A stretch of 45,696 nucleotides of DNA from Pseudolabrys sp. (GCA_030684935.1 JAUXXH010000015.1:1-45696), one strand, 5' to 3'; positions 1 to 8,930 are shown, numbered from the stretch's first letter. The notes: generated by a model from the letters alone, not told the origin. Program-made: numbers and translations.

Positions 1-105
1 GACGTGTTCGACTACATCGAACGCTTCTACAATCCCAAACGGCGACACTCGACGATCGGCTATATGAGCCCTATGGAGTTCGAGAGGCAGGCTGGATTAG
101 CTTAG
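1..105 (+). pseudogene. IS3-family transposase orfB, C-terminal fragment cut by the window edge
   Basis: The frame is open from base 1 and ends at TAG 103-105. It encodes the C-terminal tail of the DDE transposase, including the YNPKRRHSTIGYMSP segment typical of the end of IS3-family OrfB proteins. The protein sequence is the same as the last 34 residues of the complete OrfB at 44800-45666, although the codons differ at five sites. It is partial only because the window begins inside it; nothing here shows whether the full copy is intact. Confidence 0.9.
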
Positions 106-135
106 GCGGGTGTCAACGAAACCGGGTGCAGGCCA
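1..135 (+). mobile_element. Right end of an IS3-family insertion sequence (partial)
   Basis: This is the last 135 bases of a second copy of the IS found complete at 44452-45696, in the same orientation. It holds the last 34 codons of orfB and the terminal inverted repeat, which ends at base 135 with the same GGTGCAGGCCA as the complete copy. I count 7 mismatches against the complete copy: five are silent changes in the coding part and two are in the inverted repeat. The two copies are therefore related but not a recent identical duplication. The rest of the element lies outside the window. The base after the element starts the sequence CATCGTTCAC. Confidence 0.93.
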
Positions 136-547
136 CATCGTTCACGGGAAAATCAAAGACTCAGTAGGTTTGCACCGGGAATATTTATTGGGCGTCCACA
201 TCGGCTTATTTGAAACAAAGGCTGATCACGACACTGCGACAAAGAAAGACACCTCCGACAGGAGAGCTTCCTTTCTTGATGCAATGAGCTCAGGCATAGG
301 CATAGTGGTCCCGATACAGCGAGTAATCGAAATAATTGAGTCGGAGCGGTTCACAAAAATACGGGTTGATGTAATGGCAAAGCACACAAAAAAAATCGGT
401 TTTATTCCAACTTCTGTAAAGAGGCCAAACGTCTTGAATAAGCCCGACGTTTCGGATGATCCCGCCACCGACGAGAACCCCACTCACCGAGAGGATTTCA
501 TGCGTCTTGCAAGCGCGGCAGCGCGAACGCAGAAACAAGACGAATAA
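110..547 (+). pseudogene. 5'-truncated hypothetical gene fused to the IS3 end
   Basis: The open frame runs for 145 codons. Its only good upstream start, GTG at 110, lies inside the IS3 inverted repeat, so the first eight or so residues are IS-encoded and the native sequence begins near codon 9 (VHG). I infer that the IS removed the original 5' end. The fragment is hydrophilic, richer in A and T than the neighbouring backbone, and has a stretch reading GIGIVVPIQRVIEIIE. That stretch recalls the C-terminal part of some trypsin-like peptidase-domain proteins, but this is a weak resemblance and I do not assign a function. The last 50 bases overlap the 3' end of the IS1595 transposase on the other strand, so its C-terminus may also be replaced by IS sequence. 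Probably non-functional. Confidence 0.45.
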
Positions 548-1388
548 ACATCCCATAGTGCGAGCCGCGATAGTTGCGACGATAGTTAAACTCACCAATG
601 TATTTCCAAGCGTGTTTTGCTGAAATGTGAACGTGCGTTCCTTTGATCGAACGCTTCAACTGCGACCAATGACCTTCAATGCTGTTCGTGTGGTGAATGC
701 CGCGCGCATATTCGCCAGCGGCGTGGTTCACAACCGAGTGGTCATAGCTGTGTTTCAAATCACTGTATGACGGATGGCCGTCTGTCGTGACGACGGTACC
801 GGGCGAGACGTTTTCCAGAACGATCGGCTCCATCGTGAACTTGGTATCATCCGGCACCGGGCCAGCGCGCAACATGCCGTCGCGCTCGACCATACCCATG
901 ATGATGGTTTTCTTGGACTGGCGCTTGCCCTTCCCTTTGCCGCCCTTGCGGTTGACGCCGCCGACCCAAGTTTCGTCAATTTCGACATGACCCTTGAGCG
1001 GCCCGCCATAGTCGGCACTGGACATGAGTTTGCGGAGTTCGTGCGCCATGCGCCATGCCGTCTTGTAGGTCACACCCAAGGCCCGCTCTAGCTCTTTGGC
1101 GGCCACGCCAGAACGGGTCGAAGTCAGCAGGTACATCGCAAAGAACCATTTGGTCAGCGGCGTGCTGGACTTGTGAAAAATCGTCCCGGCGCAGGGGTAG
1201 ATATGGTGGCCGCACTCTTGGCAGGCGAACGCCTTTCGGGTCGTCATGGCGTGAAACTGAGCCTTCTCGACCCCGCAGGCCGGGCACGTGATTTCGGTGC
1301 CGCCGTAGTTCACTTCCATGAGTTTAGCCAGACACGCGGCATCGTCCGGGTAGTCGTTCTGGAACTCTTGGAAGGTGTATTTCGACAT
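498..1388 (-). CDS. IS1595-family (ISXO2-like) transposase
   Basis: This 296-residue protein is a full-length ISXO2-like transposase. The N-terminal part carries a zinc ribbon (CPAC near residue 35 and CQEC near 56). A short helical region containing ELERALGVTYKTAWRM follows. The DDE-type catalytic domain shows VEIDETWVGG, then TTDGHPSYSDL, then HTNSIEGHWSQLKR, which supply the acidic and Asn/Glu positions expected for this family. Established role: cut-and-paste transposition of a roughly 1-kb element. The gene appears intact. I could not define both terminal inverted repeats: a CTTATCTCAGGTTGTAAGC stretch just upstream of the start may be part of one end, but no convincing partner was found beyond the stop. 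It sits directly upstream of sdhE, on the opposite strand. Confidence 0.9.
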   Translation of the reverse strand: MSKYTFQEFQNDYPDDAACLAKLMEVNYGGTEITCPACGVEKAQFHAMTTRKAFACQECGHHIYPCAGTIFHKSSTPLTKWFFAMYLLTSTRSGVAAKELERALGVTYKTAWRMAHELRKLMSSADYGGPLKGHVEIDETWVGGVNRKGGKGKGKRQSKKTIIMGMVERDGMLRAGPVPDDTKFTMEPIVLENVSPGTVVTTDGHPSYSDLKHSYDHSVVNHAAGEYARGIHHTNSIEGHWSQLKRSIKGTHVHISAKHAWKYIGEFNYRRNYRGSHYGMFIRLVSAFALPRLQDA

Positions 1389-1528
1389 CGCCGGACGCCC
1401 TTATCTCAGGTTGTAAGCAACCCTACCTGGGGACTTACTTGCTGTCAAGGGATAATTGGCCAAACCGGAATCGCCCCCCTATACAGACGCTTCCCGGCCC
1501 CGTCCGGGTTTTTGCCGTTGGAGCCACC

Positions 1529-1822
1529 GTGACTGGAACCGAACTGTCGAGCGAAGGCATGGATGCGCGGCGGCGCCGGCTCAAGTTCCGGTCCTGGCAC
1601 CGCGGCATCCGCGAAATGGATCTGGTGCTTGGGCCCTTCGCCGACGGACACCTCGCGGTCCTGAGCGACGCCGATCTCGACGAATACGAAACCTGGCTCG
1701 ATATCCCCGACCAGCAGATCTTCGCCTGGGTCAACGGCGCCGAGCCGACACCCGGCGTTATCGATACCGATCTGTTCCGGCGGCTGCTCGCGTTTCACCG
1801 CGCCTCAGCCAAGACCCTGTGA
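1529..1822 (+). CDS. sdhE: Succinate dehydrogenase assembly factor 2 (SdhE, DUF339)
   Basis: SdhE binds the SdhA flavoprotein and promotes covalent attachment of FAD to succinate dehydrogenase. The 97-residue product carries the family's RGIREMD motif (RGxxE) near residue 24, followed by an acidic helical region (LSDADLDEYETWLDIPD) and the closing DQQIFAWVNG segment, so it is full length. I chose GTG 1529. The frame stays open further upstream to 1439, but that sequence does not look like SdhE and lies close to the IS1595 insertion; ATG 1559 is another possible start. The mfd gene begins 12 bases after the stop on the same strand. The transposase upstream may have separated sdhE from its original promoter or neighbour. 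Confidence 0.88.
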   Translation: MTGTELSSEGMDARRRRLKFRSWHRGIREMDLVLGPFADGHLAVLSDADLDEYETWLDIPDQQIFAWVNGAEPTPGVIDTDLFRRLLAFHRASAKTL

Positions 1823-1834
1823 GACCGAAAGAGC

Positions 1835-4800
1835 GTGATGGCGAAATCTCCGGCTGAGTTGCTGCAACCCGGCAAGGCACTGACCCTGGCGCAGGTCGCC
1901 GACGGCGCCGAGGGCCTGGTCCTGGCCGATCTGGCGCGGGCCATTGCCGCGCGTCCCGATGCGCCGGCGATTTCGCTTTGCGTGATCTGCCGCGACGGCC
2001 AGCGCATGGCGGGGCTGGGGCGGGCGCTGGCTTTTTTCGGGCCCGACATCCAGACGGTGGAATTCCCGGCCTGGGATTGCCAGCCCTATGACCGCGTCTC
2101 GCCCAACGCGTCGGTGGTGGCGCAGCGCATGACCGCGCTGTCGCGGCTGGTGCGGGTCAAGGGCCGCGACAAGCCGTCGGTGCTGCTGACCACGGTCAAC
2201 GCGGCGCTGCAACGGCTGCCGGCGCGCGAATTCGTCGCCACCCATGCGCTGTCGGTCGCGCCCGGCAACGTCATCGGCATGAACGGTATTGTCGAATGGC
2301 TGGAGTTGAACGGCTATTCGCGGGCTTCGACCGTGCGGGAGCCTGGCGAATACGCGGTGCGCGGCGGCATTCTCGACCTGTTTCCGCCCGGCATGGACAT
2401 GCCGGTGCGGTTCGATTTCTTCGGCGATGCGCTGGAGACCATCAAGACCTTCGACGCCCAGACCCAGCGCAGCGAGCTGTCGATGCGCGGGCTCGATCTG
2501 GTGCCGGTGGCCGAATTCCAGCTCATCACCGAGACCATCAGCCGTTTCCGCACCGGCTATGTCGCCGAATTCGGCGCCGCCACCCCGGACGACCTGCTTT
2601 ACGAAGCGGTCAGCCAGGGCCGCCGCTACCCCGGCATGGAACACTGGCTGCCTTTGTTTCACGCGAAACTCGAAACGCTGTTCGATTACGTGCCGGGGAC
2701 GCCGCTGGCGCTGGAGCCGCGCGGCGAGGATGCCGCCCATGAGCGCTTCACCCAGATCGCCGACTATTACGACGCCCGCCGCGAGGCGCTGAAGGACGGC
2801 ATGGCGCCGTCCTACAAGCCGCTGCCGCCGGAGCGGCTGTATCTCGGCGAAGACGAATGGAAGAAGCGGCTGGAGGCGTCGGCGCTGGCGCGGCTGACGC
2901 CGTTCGCGGTGCCGGAGGCGCGCGACGTGGTCGATGTCGGCGCCCGCGCCGGGCATGACTTCGGAGCCGAGCGCGCCCAGAATTCCAACGTGTTCGAGGC
3001 GGTCGGCCGCCACGTGACCTCGTTGCAGGCCGCCGGCAAGCGGGTCGCCATCGCGCTGTGGAGCGACGGCGCGCGCGACCGCATGAGCCACGTGCTGGCC
3101 GACCACAAGGTGCACAATTTGACGCCGATCGGCTCGTGGCCGCAGGCTTTGGCGCTGCCCAAACCGGCGATTGCGCTCGCCGTGCTCGGTATCGAGGCCG
3201 GCTTCGAGACCGACGACGTCGCCGTCATCAGCGAGCAGGACATTCTCGGCGACCGGCTGGTGCGGCCGCGGCGGGCGATGCGGCGCGCCGACAATTTCAT
3301 CGCCGAGGCGACAAGTCTCGCGTCCGGCGACCTCGTGGTCCACGTCGACCACGGCATCGGCCGCTTCATCGGCCTGCAGACCATCGCGGTCGGCGGGGCG
3401 CCGCATGACTGCCTGGAAATCCACTACGCCGAAGCGGCCAAGCTGTATCTGCCGGTCGAGAACGTCGACCTGTTGTCGCGCTACGGCTCCGAACAGGCGA
3501 GCGTCGAACTTGACCGCCTCGGCAGCGGCAACTGGCAGGCGCGCAAGGCGCGCATGAAGAGCCGCATCCGCGAGATCGCCGCGGAACTGATCAAGATCGC
3601 GGCGGAGCGGCAATTGCGCGACGCGCCGAAGCTGGTGGTCGGGCCGGGCGCCTATGACGAATTCTGCGCCGGCTTCCCGTTCGAGGAGACCGAAGACCAA
3701 CTCGCCGCCATCGACGCCACGCTGAAAGATCTCGGCGCCGGGCGGCCGATGGACCGGCTGATCTGCGGCGACGTCGGCTTCGGCAAAACGGAAGTGGCGC
3801 TGCGCGCCGCCTTCGACGCGGCGATGAACGGCAAGCAGGTCGCCGTGGTGGTGCCGACGACACTGCTGGCGCGCCAGCACTTCAAGACCTTTACCGAACG
3901 GTTCCGCGGCTTTCCGGTCAACGTGGCGCAGGCCTCGCGCCTGGTGCCGGCGGCGCAGACTGCCGTCACCAAGGCGGGGCTTGCCACCGGCAATGTCGAC
4001 ATCGTGGTCGGCACGCACGCGCTGCTCGGTCGCGGCATCAAGTTCAAGGACCTCGGTCTGGTCATCGTCGACGAGGAGCAGCACTTCGGCGTCGCCCACA
4101 AGGAGAAGCTGAAGACGCTGCGCGCCGAGGTGCACGTGCTGACGCTGACCGCAACGCCGATCCCGCGCACCCTGCAACTGGCGCTGACGGGCGTGCGCGA
4201 CCTGTCGATCATTGCATCGCCGCCGGTCGACCGTCTGGCCGTGCGCACCTTTGTGACGCCGTTCGATCCGGTCACCATCCGCGAGGCGCTGCTGCGCGAG
4301 AAGTATCGCGGCGGCCAGGCCTTCTATGTCTGCCCGCGCATCGAGGATCTCGCGGGCGCCAAGGATTTCCTCGACAAGAACGTGCCGGAAGTCCGCGTCA
4401 TCGTCGCCCACGGCCAGATGCCGCCGACCGTGCTGGAAGACATCATGTCGGCCTTCTATGACGGCAAATACGACGTGCTGCTGTCGACCACCATTGTAGA
4501 GTCGGGGCTCGACATTCCGTCCGCCAATACGCTGATCGTGCACCGCGCCGACATGTTCGGCCTGTCGCAGCTCTACCAGTTGCGCGGCCGGGTCGGCCGC
4601 TCGAAACTGCGCGCCTATGCGCTGTTCACGCTGCCGGCGCAGAAGCCGATCACGGCACAGGCGGAGCGGCGGCTGAAGGTGCTGCAATCGCTCGATACAC
4701 TGGGCGCCGGCTTCCAGATCGCCACCCACGATCTCGACATCCGCGGCGCCGGCAACCTGCTCGGTGACGAACAGTCCGGCCACATCAAGGAAGTCGGCTT

Positions 4801-5347
4801 CGAGCTGTACCAGCAGATGCTGGAAGAAGCGGTGATGAGCCTGAAGGCCGGCATCAGCGCGCCGGTCGCCGACCGCTGGTCGCCGCAGATCACCATCGGC
4901 ACGCCGGTGCTGATTCCCGACGAATACGTCGCCGACCTGTCGGTGCGCCTCGCGCTGTACCGCAGGCTCGCGGAGATCGAGGACGAGCGCGAGATCGAGA
5001 GCTTCGCCGCGGAAATGGTCGACCGCTTCGGCAAGCTGCCGCAGGAGGTCGAGCATCTGTTGCAGATCGTGGCCATCAAGGCACTGTGCCGCCGCGCCAA
5101 TGTCGAGAAGATCGACGCCGGCCCGAAGGGTGTGGTGATGTCGTTCCGCGACAACATCTTCGCCAACCCGGAAGGCCTGATCGGCTTCATCCGGGAGCAG
5201 GGCGCCTTTGCCCGCATCCGCAACGACAAGAGCGGGCAGAAACTGGTCGTACTCGACGAATGGGACGGCGCCGAAGAGCGCCTCAAGGGCACCACCGACA
5301 TCCTGCGCCAGTTGGCGGCGATTGCCGAGCGGGCGCGGGCGGCGTGA
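1835..5347 (+). CDS. mfd: Transcription-repair coupling factor Mfd
   Basis: Mfd is a cytoplasmic DNA translocase that removes RNA polymerase stalled at lesions and recruits UvrA. At 1170 residues it is of normal length. The N-terminal UvrB-like module is followed by the RNA-polymerase-interaction domain (VHVDHGIGRFIGL near residue 505). The superfamily 2 motor shows Walker A GDVGFGKTE at about 645-653, the DEEQ box at 746-749, TLTATPIPRT, and motif VI GRVGRS. The C-terminal TRCF domain follows. Translation can begin at GTG 1835 or ATG 1838; the two differ by one codon. It lies 12 bases after sdhE, probably co-transcribed. A long open frame on the opposite strand is a coding shadow produced by high GC. 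The gene is followed by a large palindromic repeat that separates it from the convergent GMC oxidoreductase gene. Confidence 0.97.
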   Translation: MMAKSPAELLQPGKALTLAQVADGAEGLVLADLARAIAARPDAPAISLCVICRDGQRMAGLGRALAFFGPDIQTVEFPAWDCQPYDRVSPNASVVAQRMTALSRLVRVKGRDKPSVLLTTVNAALQRLPAREFVATHALSVAPGNVIGMNGIVEWLELNGYSRASTVREPGEYAVRGGILDLFPPGMDMPVRFDFFGDALETIKTFDAQTQRSELSMRGLDLVPVAEFQLITETISRFRTGYVAEFGAATPDDLLYEAVSQGRRYPGMEHWLPLFHAKLETLFDYVPGTPLALEPRGEDAAHERFTQIADYYDARREALKDGMAPSYKPLPPERLYLGEDEWKKRLEASALARLTPFAVPEARDVVDVGARAGHDFGAERAQNSNVFEAVGRHVTSLQAAGKRVAIALWSDGARDRMSHVLADHKVHNLTPIGSWPQALALPKPAIALAVLGIEAGFETDDVAVISEQDILGDRLVRPRRAMRRADNFIAEATSLASGDLVVHVDHGIGRFIGLQTIAVGGAPHDCLEIHYAEAAKLYLPVENVDLLSRYGSEQASVELDRLGSGNWQARKARMKSRIREIAAELIKIAAERQLRDAPKLVVGPGAYDEFCAGFPFEETEDQLAAIDATLKDLGAGRPMDRLICGDVGFGKTEVALRAAFDAAMNGKQVAVVVPTTLLARQHFKTFTERFRGFPVNVAQASRLVPAAQTAVTKAGLATGNVDIVVGTHALLGRGIKFKDLGLVIVDEEQHFGVAHKEKLKTLRAEVHVLTLTATPIPRTLQLALTGVRDLSIIASPPVDRLAVRTFVTPFDPVTIREALLREKYRGGQAFYVCPRIEDLAGAKDFLDKNVPEVRVIVAHGQMPPTVLEDIMSAFYDGKYDVLLSTTIVESGLDIPSANTLIVHRADMFGLSQLYQLRGRVGRSKLRAYALFTLPAQKPITAQAERRLKVLQSLDTLGAGFQIATHDLDIRGAGNLLGDEQSGHIKEVGFELYQQMLEEAVMSLKAGISAPVADRWSPQITIGTPVLIPDEYVADLSVRLALYRRLAEIEDEREIESFAAEMVDRFGKLPQEVEHLLQIVAIKALCRRANVEKIDAGPKGVVMSFRDNIFANPEGLIGFIREQGAFARIRNDKSGQKLVVLDEWDGAEERLKGTTDILRQLAAIAERARAA

Positions 5348-5348
5348 C

Positions 5349-5477
5349 TTTACCCTCCCCTGGAGGGGGAGGGTCGACCGCGAAGCGGTCGGGGTGGGGT
5401 GAGACGTCAGTGCACTCGGCTTCACCCCCACCCGCCGGGCTTCGCCCGGCGACCTCCCCCCTCCAGGGGGAGGTAAA
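5349..5477. repeat. Intergenic palindromic element, copy 1
   Basis: This 129-base element opens with TTTACCCTCCCCTGGAGG and closes with the near-perfect reverse complement ending GGGGGAGGTAAA. Inside are further nested inverted repeats: GACCGC/GCGGTC, GGGGTGGGGTGA with its complement, and GCCGGGC/GCCCGGC. It occupies nearly the whole gap between the convergent ends of mfd and the GMC oxidoreductase gene. A second copy lies at 30913-31046 and a half-like copy near 37541. It could form a very stable hairpin on both strands and so may act as a bidirectional transcription stop. It looks like a dispersed intergenic (REP/RPE-like) repeat of the genome. Confidence 0.85.
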
Positions 5478-5486
5478 GCAGGCGGC

Positions 5487-7097
5487 CTACGCCGCGTTGT
5501 CCGCCAGCACCATGTCGGCGCCCTTTTCGCCGATCATGATCGTCGCGGCATTGGTATTGCCGGACACGATGGTCGGCATGATCGAGGCATCGATCACACG
5601 CAGGCCTGTGAAACCCCGCACGCGCAGCCGCGCGTCGGTCACCGCCAGCGGGTCCTGGCCCATCCGGCAGGTGCTGACCGGGTGGAACGTGGTGCCGCCG
5701 CGGGCGCGGATGAAGTCGAGCAATTCGTCGTCGCTGACGCTGTCGCGGCCCGGTGAAATCTCTTCGACAATGTAGGGCGCCATCGCCGGCGCGGCGAAAA
5801 TGCGGCGCAAGGCGCGGACGCCGGCCACCAGTGTGTCGCGATCCTTGGCCGCGCCGAGATAATTCGGATCGATGGCGGGTGCTGCCTCCGGATCGGCCGA
5901 CTTGATGCGCACCGCGCCGCGGCTCTCCGGCCGCAAGAGCGTGCAGACGCCGGTGACGCCGGGAAACGGATGCAGCGTGGTGCCGATCAGTTCCGTCGAG
6001 AACAGCGCGATCGAGCACTGCACGTCGGGCGTCTCCGACATCGGATGCGCGCGCAGAAAGCAGCCGGCGGTGATCGCCGACATCGTGAGGTAGCCGCGGC
6101 GCGTGAAGGCATAACGCAGACCCGCCTCGATCCTGCCGCGCCAGCCGCGCACCGCGTCGTTGAGCGTGATCGGATCGCGGCACCTCATCACGGTGCGCGC
6201 CGAGTAGTGGTCGGTCAGGCCGTCGCCGACGCCGGGCATGTCGGCGATGACGGGAATGCCGTGTGCCTGCAGCAGCGCCGCGGGTCCGAGCCCCGACAAT
6301 TGCAGAAGTTGCGGCGAGTTGAAGGCGCCGGTCGATACGATGACTTCCGCCGACGCATGCGCCACGTGGGTCTGGCCGCCGGCGCGGTATTCAACGCCGG
6401 TCGCGCGCCGTCCGTCGAAAAGGACGCGGTTGGCCAGCGCGCCGGACACGACATGCAGGTTCGGCCTTTTGCGGGCGGGCTTCAGATAGGCGGTCGCCGT
6501 CGAGCAGCGCAGGCCGTTGCGCGTCGTCGTCTGATAGAGCCCGGCGCCGTCCTGCGCCGCGCCGTTGAAGTCGTCGTTGCGCGGATAGCCGCATTGTTGC
6601 GCCGCCTCGATATAGGCGAGCGCCAGCGGATGGCGGTCGCGCGCATCGGACACGGCGAGCGGCCCGCCGTCGCCGTGCAGGTCATCGCCGCCGCGCTCGT
6701 TGTCTTCCGACTTGCGGAAATAGGGCAGCACATCGTCGAAGCTCCAGCCGTCATTGCCGAGCTGCCGCCACTGGTCGAAGTCCTGCGCCTGGCCGCGGAT
6801 ATAGATCAGGCCGTTGATGGCGCTCGATCCGCCCATCACCTTGCCGCGCGGTGCCATCACCTCGCGGCCATGGCATTCCGCCTGCGGCTCGGTCTCGTAG
6901 CACCAGTTGAAGCGGCGGTCGGTGAACAACTTGCCGTAGCCGAGCGGTACATGCAGCCACGGATGGCGGGCCTCGGGGCCCGCCTCCAGCAGCAGCACGC
7001 GGTGGCGGCCGGACGCCGTCAGCCGGTTGGCCAATACGCAGCCGGCGCTGCCGGCGCCGACGACGATGAAATCATACGTTTCGGGTTCCTTCGCCAC
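5487..7097 (-). CDS. GMC-family FAD oxidoreductase (choline/alcohol dehydrogenase-like)
   Basis: The 536-residue protein is a glucose-methanol-choline family flavoenzyme that oxidises an alcohol to an aldehyde. It shows the FAD-binding VVGAGSAG at residues 12-19, GMC signature [19 protein letters not shown] near residue 90, and the C-terminal active-site segment [10 protein letters not shown] plus [15 protein letters not shown], which supply the catalytic His and Asn. I chose GTG 7097 because it lies two bases after the stop of the upstream alcohol dehydrogenase gene and places the FAD motif at the usual distance from the N-terminus; the longer in-frame opening upstream is a shadow of that gene. 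The tight spacing suggests translational coupling. No signal peptide is seen. The substrate cannot be read from sequence; BetA-like and polyethylene-glycol-dehydrogenase-like members are both plausible. Confidence 0.9.
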   Translation of the reverse strand: MAKEPETYDFIVVGAGSAGCVLANRLTASGRHRVLLLEAGPEARHPWLHVPLGYGKLFTDRRFNWCYETEPQAECHGREVMAPRGKVMGGSSAINGLIYIRGQAQDFDQWRQLGNDGWSFDDVLPYFRKSEDNERGGDDLHGDGGPLAVSDARDRHPLALAYIEAAQQCGYPRNDDFNGAAQDGAGLYQTTTRNGLRCSTATAYLKPARKRPNLHVVSGALANRVLFDGRRATGVEYRAGGQTHVAHASAEVIVSTGAFNSPQLLQLSGLGPAALLQAHGIPVIADMPGVGDGLTDHYSARTVMRCRDPITLNDAVRGWRGRIEAGLRYAFTRRGYLTMSAITAGCFLRAHPMSETPDVQCSIALFSTELIGTTLHPFPGVTGVCTLLRPESRGAVRIKSADPEAAPAIDPNYLGAAKDRDTLVAGVRALRRIFAAPAMAPYIVEEISPGRDSVSDDELLDFIRARGGTTFHPVSTCRMGQDPLAVTDARLRVRGFTGLRVIDASIMPTIVSGNTNAATIMIGEKGADMVLADNAA

Positions 7098-7099
7098 GG

Positions 7100-8206
7100 C
7101 TAACGCGGCATCCGCAGCACCGGCTTGATGGTGGCGCCGCTCATGGAATCGGCGGCGGCGCGGTTGATGTCCGCGAAGTCGTAGAACGTGATCAGTTTCT
7201 CGACCGGGAAGCGGCCGGCCATGATGTAGTCGACCAGTTGCGGGATGAATTCCTCCGGCACGCTGTCGCCCTGGATGACGCCGCGCACGCTGCGGCCGTT
7301 CTGCAAAAACGGCATCTCGAACGAGGCCTCGGTGCCGCCGCGAGCGCTGCCGAGCAGCACGCAGGTGCCGGCCGGCATCAGGGAGTCGATCGCTTCGCGC
7401 AACACGGCTGGCAGCGCGGACGTCTCGAGCGCAAAGCGCAGCCCGTGGCCGGTGATCTTCCGGATCTCTGCCACCACGTCGGTGCGGCCGCTGTGGTTGA
7501 TGGTGTGGGTAGCGCCAAGTTCGCGCGCCAGCGCGAGGCGATGTTCGTGCACGTCGATGGCGATGATCGGGTCGCAGCCGGCGATCTTCGCCGCCATCAG
7601 GCCGGACAGGCCGACCGAGCCAACGCCGAACACCGCGAAGCTGTCGCCGGGTGAAGGCTTCATGACATTGAGGACGCCGCCGGCCCCGGTCTGGCCGCCG
7701 CAGGCCAGCGGCCCCAGCATCTCGAGCGGGGCGTCGTTGCGTACCTTCACCGCATAGCGCTCGTTGGCGATGGTGTAGGTGCCGAACGACGACTGCTGGA
7801 AGAAGGCGCTGTAGACCGGCTTGCCGTCTTTGGCGTGGAGCGTCGAGCCGTCGGCGCGCTTGCCGGTGAATTTCAGCTCGCGCACCGACAGGCAATAGCT
7901 CTCGCGGTGGCTCCGGCAGTTCGGACAGGTGCCGCACCAGGGGTACGACATGATGACGTGGTCGCCGGTCTTGAACCGGGTCACGCCCTGGCCGACCGCG
8001 CGCACCACGCCGACGCCTTCGTGACCGAACACCGCCGGGTAGGGCATGGTCGGAAAATAGCCGTCCCGCCCGTGCAGGTCGGTGGCGCACATCCCGGTGG
8101 CCGTCACCTCGACCAGCAGTTCGTCGGCGCGCGGATCGTCCAGGTCCAGCGTTTCGATGTTGAAGGCGCCCGCGCGTTCGCGGACCACGGCAGCGGTGAT
8201 CTTCAT
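7100..8206 (-). CDS. Zinc-dependent alcohol dehydrogenase (MDR family, aryl-alcohol type)
   Basis: This is a 368-residue medium-chain NAD(P)-dependent alcohol dehydrogenase. Catalytic zinc ligands are expected at Cys40, His62 (with Glu63 in GHE) and Cys169. The four structural-zinc cysteines are present at 91, 94, 97 and 105 (CGTCPNC then C). The Rossmann motif GVGSVG lies at 194-199, and an acidic Asp at about 218 at the end of the second strand favours NAD. The layout resembles class III or benzyl-alcohol-type enzymes. It lies two bases upstream of the GMC oxidoreductase gene and 16 bases downstream of the DsbA-like gene, all on the minus strand. Two alcohol-oxidising enzymes in tandem suggest a catabolic role on an alcohol substrate, which is an inference. 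Confidence 0.9.
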   Translation of the reverse strand: MKITAAVVRERAGAFNIETLDLDDPRADELLVEVTATGMCATDLHGRDGYFPTMPYPAVFGHEGVGVVRAVGQGVTRFKTGDHVIMSYPWCGTCPNCRSHRESYCLSVRELKFTGKRADGSTLHAKDGKPVYSAFFQQSSFGTYTIANERYAVKVRNDAPLEMLGPLACGGQTGAGGVLNVMKPSPGDSFAVFGVGSVGLSGLMAAKIAGCDPIIAIDVHEHRLALARELGATHTINHSGRTDVVAEIRKITGHGLRFALETSALPAVLREAIDSLMPAGTCVLLGSARGGTEASFEMPFLQNGRSVRGVIQGDSVPEEFIPQLVDYIMAGRFPVEKLITFYDFADINRAAADSMSGATIKPVLRMPR

Positions 8207-8222
8207 GGGCTTGCGGTCCGAT

Positions 8223-8891
8223 CTATTCGGCTGCGTCGCGCGCCTGCGCGGCGCGCGCGATGGCGTCGGCGAGATATTCCGGCGACTGCGCGCCGGAGAC
8301 TGCGAACTGGCCGTTGAAGATGAAACAGGGCACGCCTTCTATGCCGGCCTGCTTGGCCGATTGCGACTCCGCTTCGACCTCGGCGATGCCTTCATCGCTC
8401 GCCAGCGACGCCCTGACCTGATCGATCGGCAGACCGACATCGGCGCCGGCCTGCGCCAGCACCTCACGGTCGGTGAGGTCGGCGCCTTCGGTGAAATACA
8501 GGTCCATCAGCCTCTGCTTCATCTCACCGGCCTTGCCGATGGCCTCAGCCCAGCGGATCAGGCGGTGGCAGTCGGTCGTGTTCGGCTGCCGCTTCATCTT
8601 GCTGGCATCGTAGATGAGCCCGTCGGCTGCGGCCGCCGCGCCGACGCGCTTGGCGATGTCCTTGTAGCGATCGGGCGAGCCGAACTTGGTGGTGAGATAC
8701 TCCTCACGCGAAATGCCGTCGCGCGGGATCCAGTCGTTGAGGAAGTAGGGTCGCCAGTGCACCTCGACCGGAATGCCGGGCTTGAGCTTCAGCGCCTGTT
8801 CCAGCCGGTGCTTGCCGATGAAGCACCAGGGACAGACGACGTCGGAGACGACGTCGATGCGGACCGGGGTTTGGCTGGCTTGTTCGGACAT
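8223..8891 (-). CDS. DsbA/FrnE-family thioredoxin-fold oxidoreductase
   Basis: A 222-residue DsbA-like protein of the FrnE/2-hydroxychromene-2-carboxylate isomerase group. The CPWC redox motif is at residues 20-23, directly after the first beta strand, and the cis-proline segment GIEGVPCFIFNGQF lies near residue 190. The helical insertion between them is typical of the group. There is no signal peptide, so it should act in the cytoplasm, unlike classical DsbA. Family knowledge links such proteins to polyketide isomerisation or cytoplasmic thiol handling; the actual substrate is unknown. It precedes the alcohol dehydrogenase gene by 16 bases and probably shares its transcript. Confidence 0.88.
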   Translation of the reverse strand: MSEQASQTPVRIDVVSDVVCPWCFIGKHRLEQALKLKPGIPVEVHWRPYFLNDWIPRDGISREEYLTTKFGSPDRYKDIAKRVGAAAAADGLIYDASKMKRQPNTTDCHRLIRWAEAIGKAGEMKQRLMDLYFTEGADLTDREVLAQAGADVGLPIDQVRASLASDEGIAEVEAESQSAKQAGIEGVPCFIFNGQFAVSGAQSPEYLADAIARAAQARDAAE

Positions 8892-8930
8892 TCGGGCTTG
8901 CTCCCTGCTGGAGCCAGCCTAGTCACAGTA

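Noticed and set aside
1389..1435. Exact terminal inverted repeats of the IS1595 element
   Set aside because: A plausible end sequence is present upstream of the transposase start, but no matching partner beyond its stop was found, so the element borders were not called.
1805..5431. A 1208-codon open frame on the minus strand
   Set aside because: It is the exact shadow of mfd. The product is an Arg/Gln/His-rich sequence with no recognisable domain; mfd on the plus strand has all its motifs.
7098..8090. Apparent 330-codon N-terminal extension of the GMC oxidoreductase
   Set aside because: The extra part is the alcohol dehydrogenase gene read in another frame, and the FAD motif is correctly placed when translation starts at GTG 7097.
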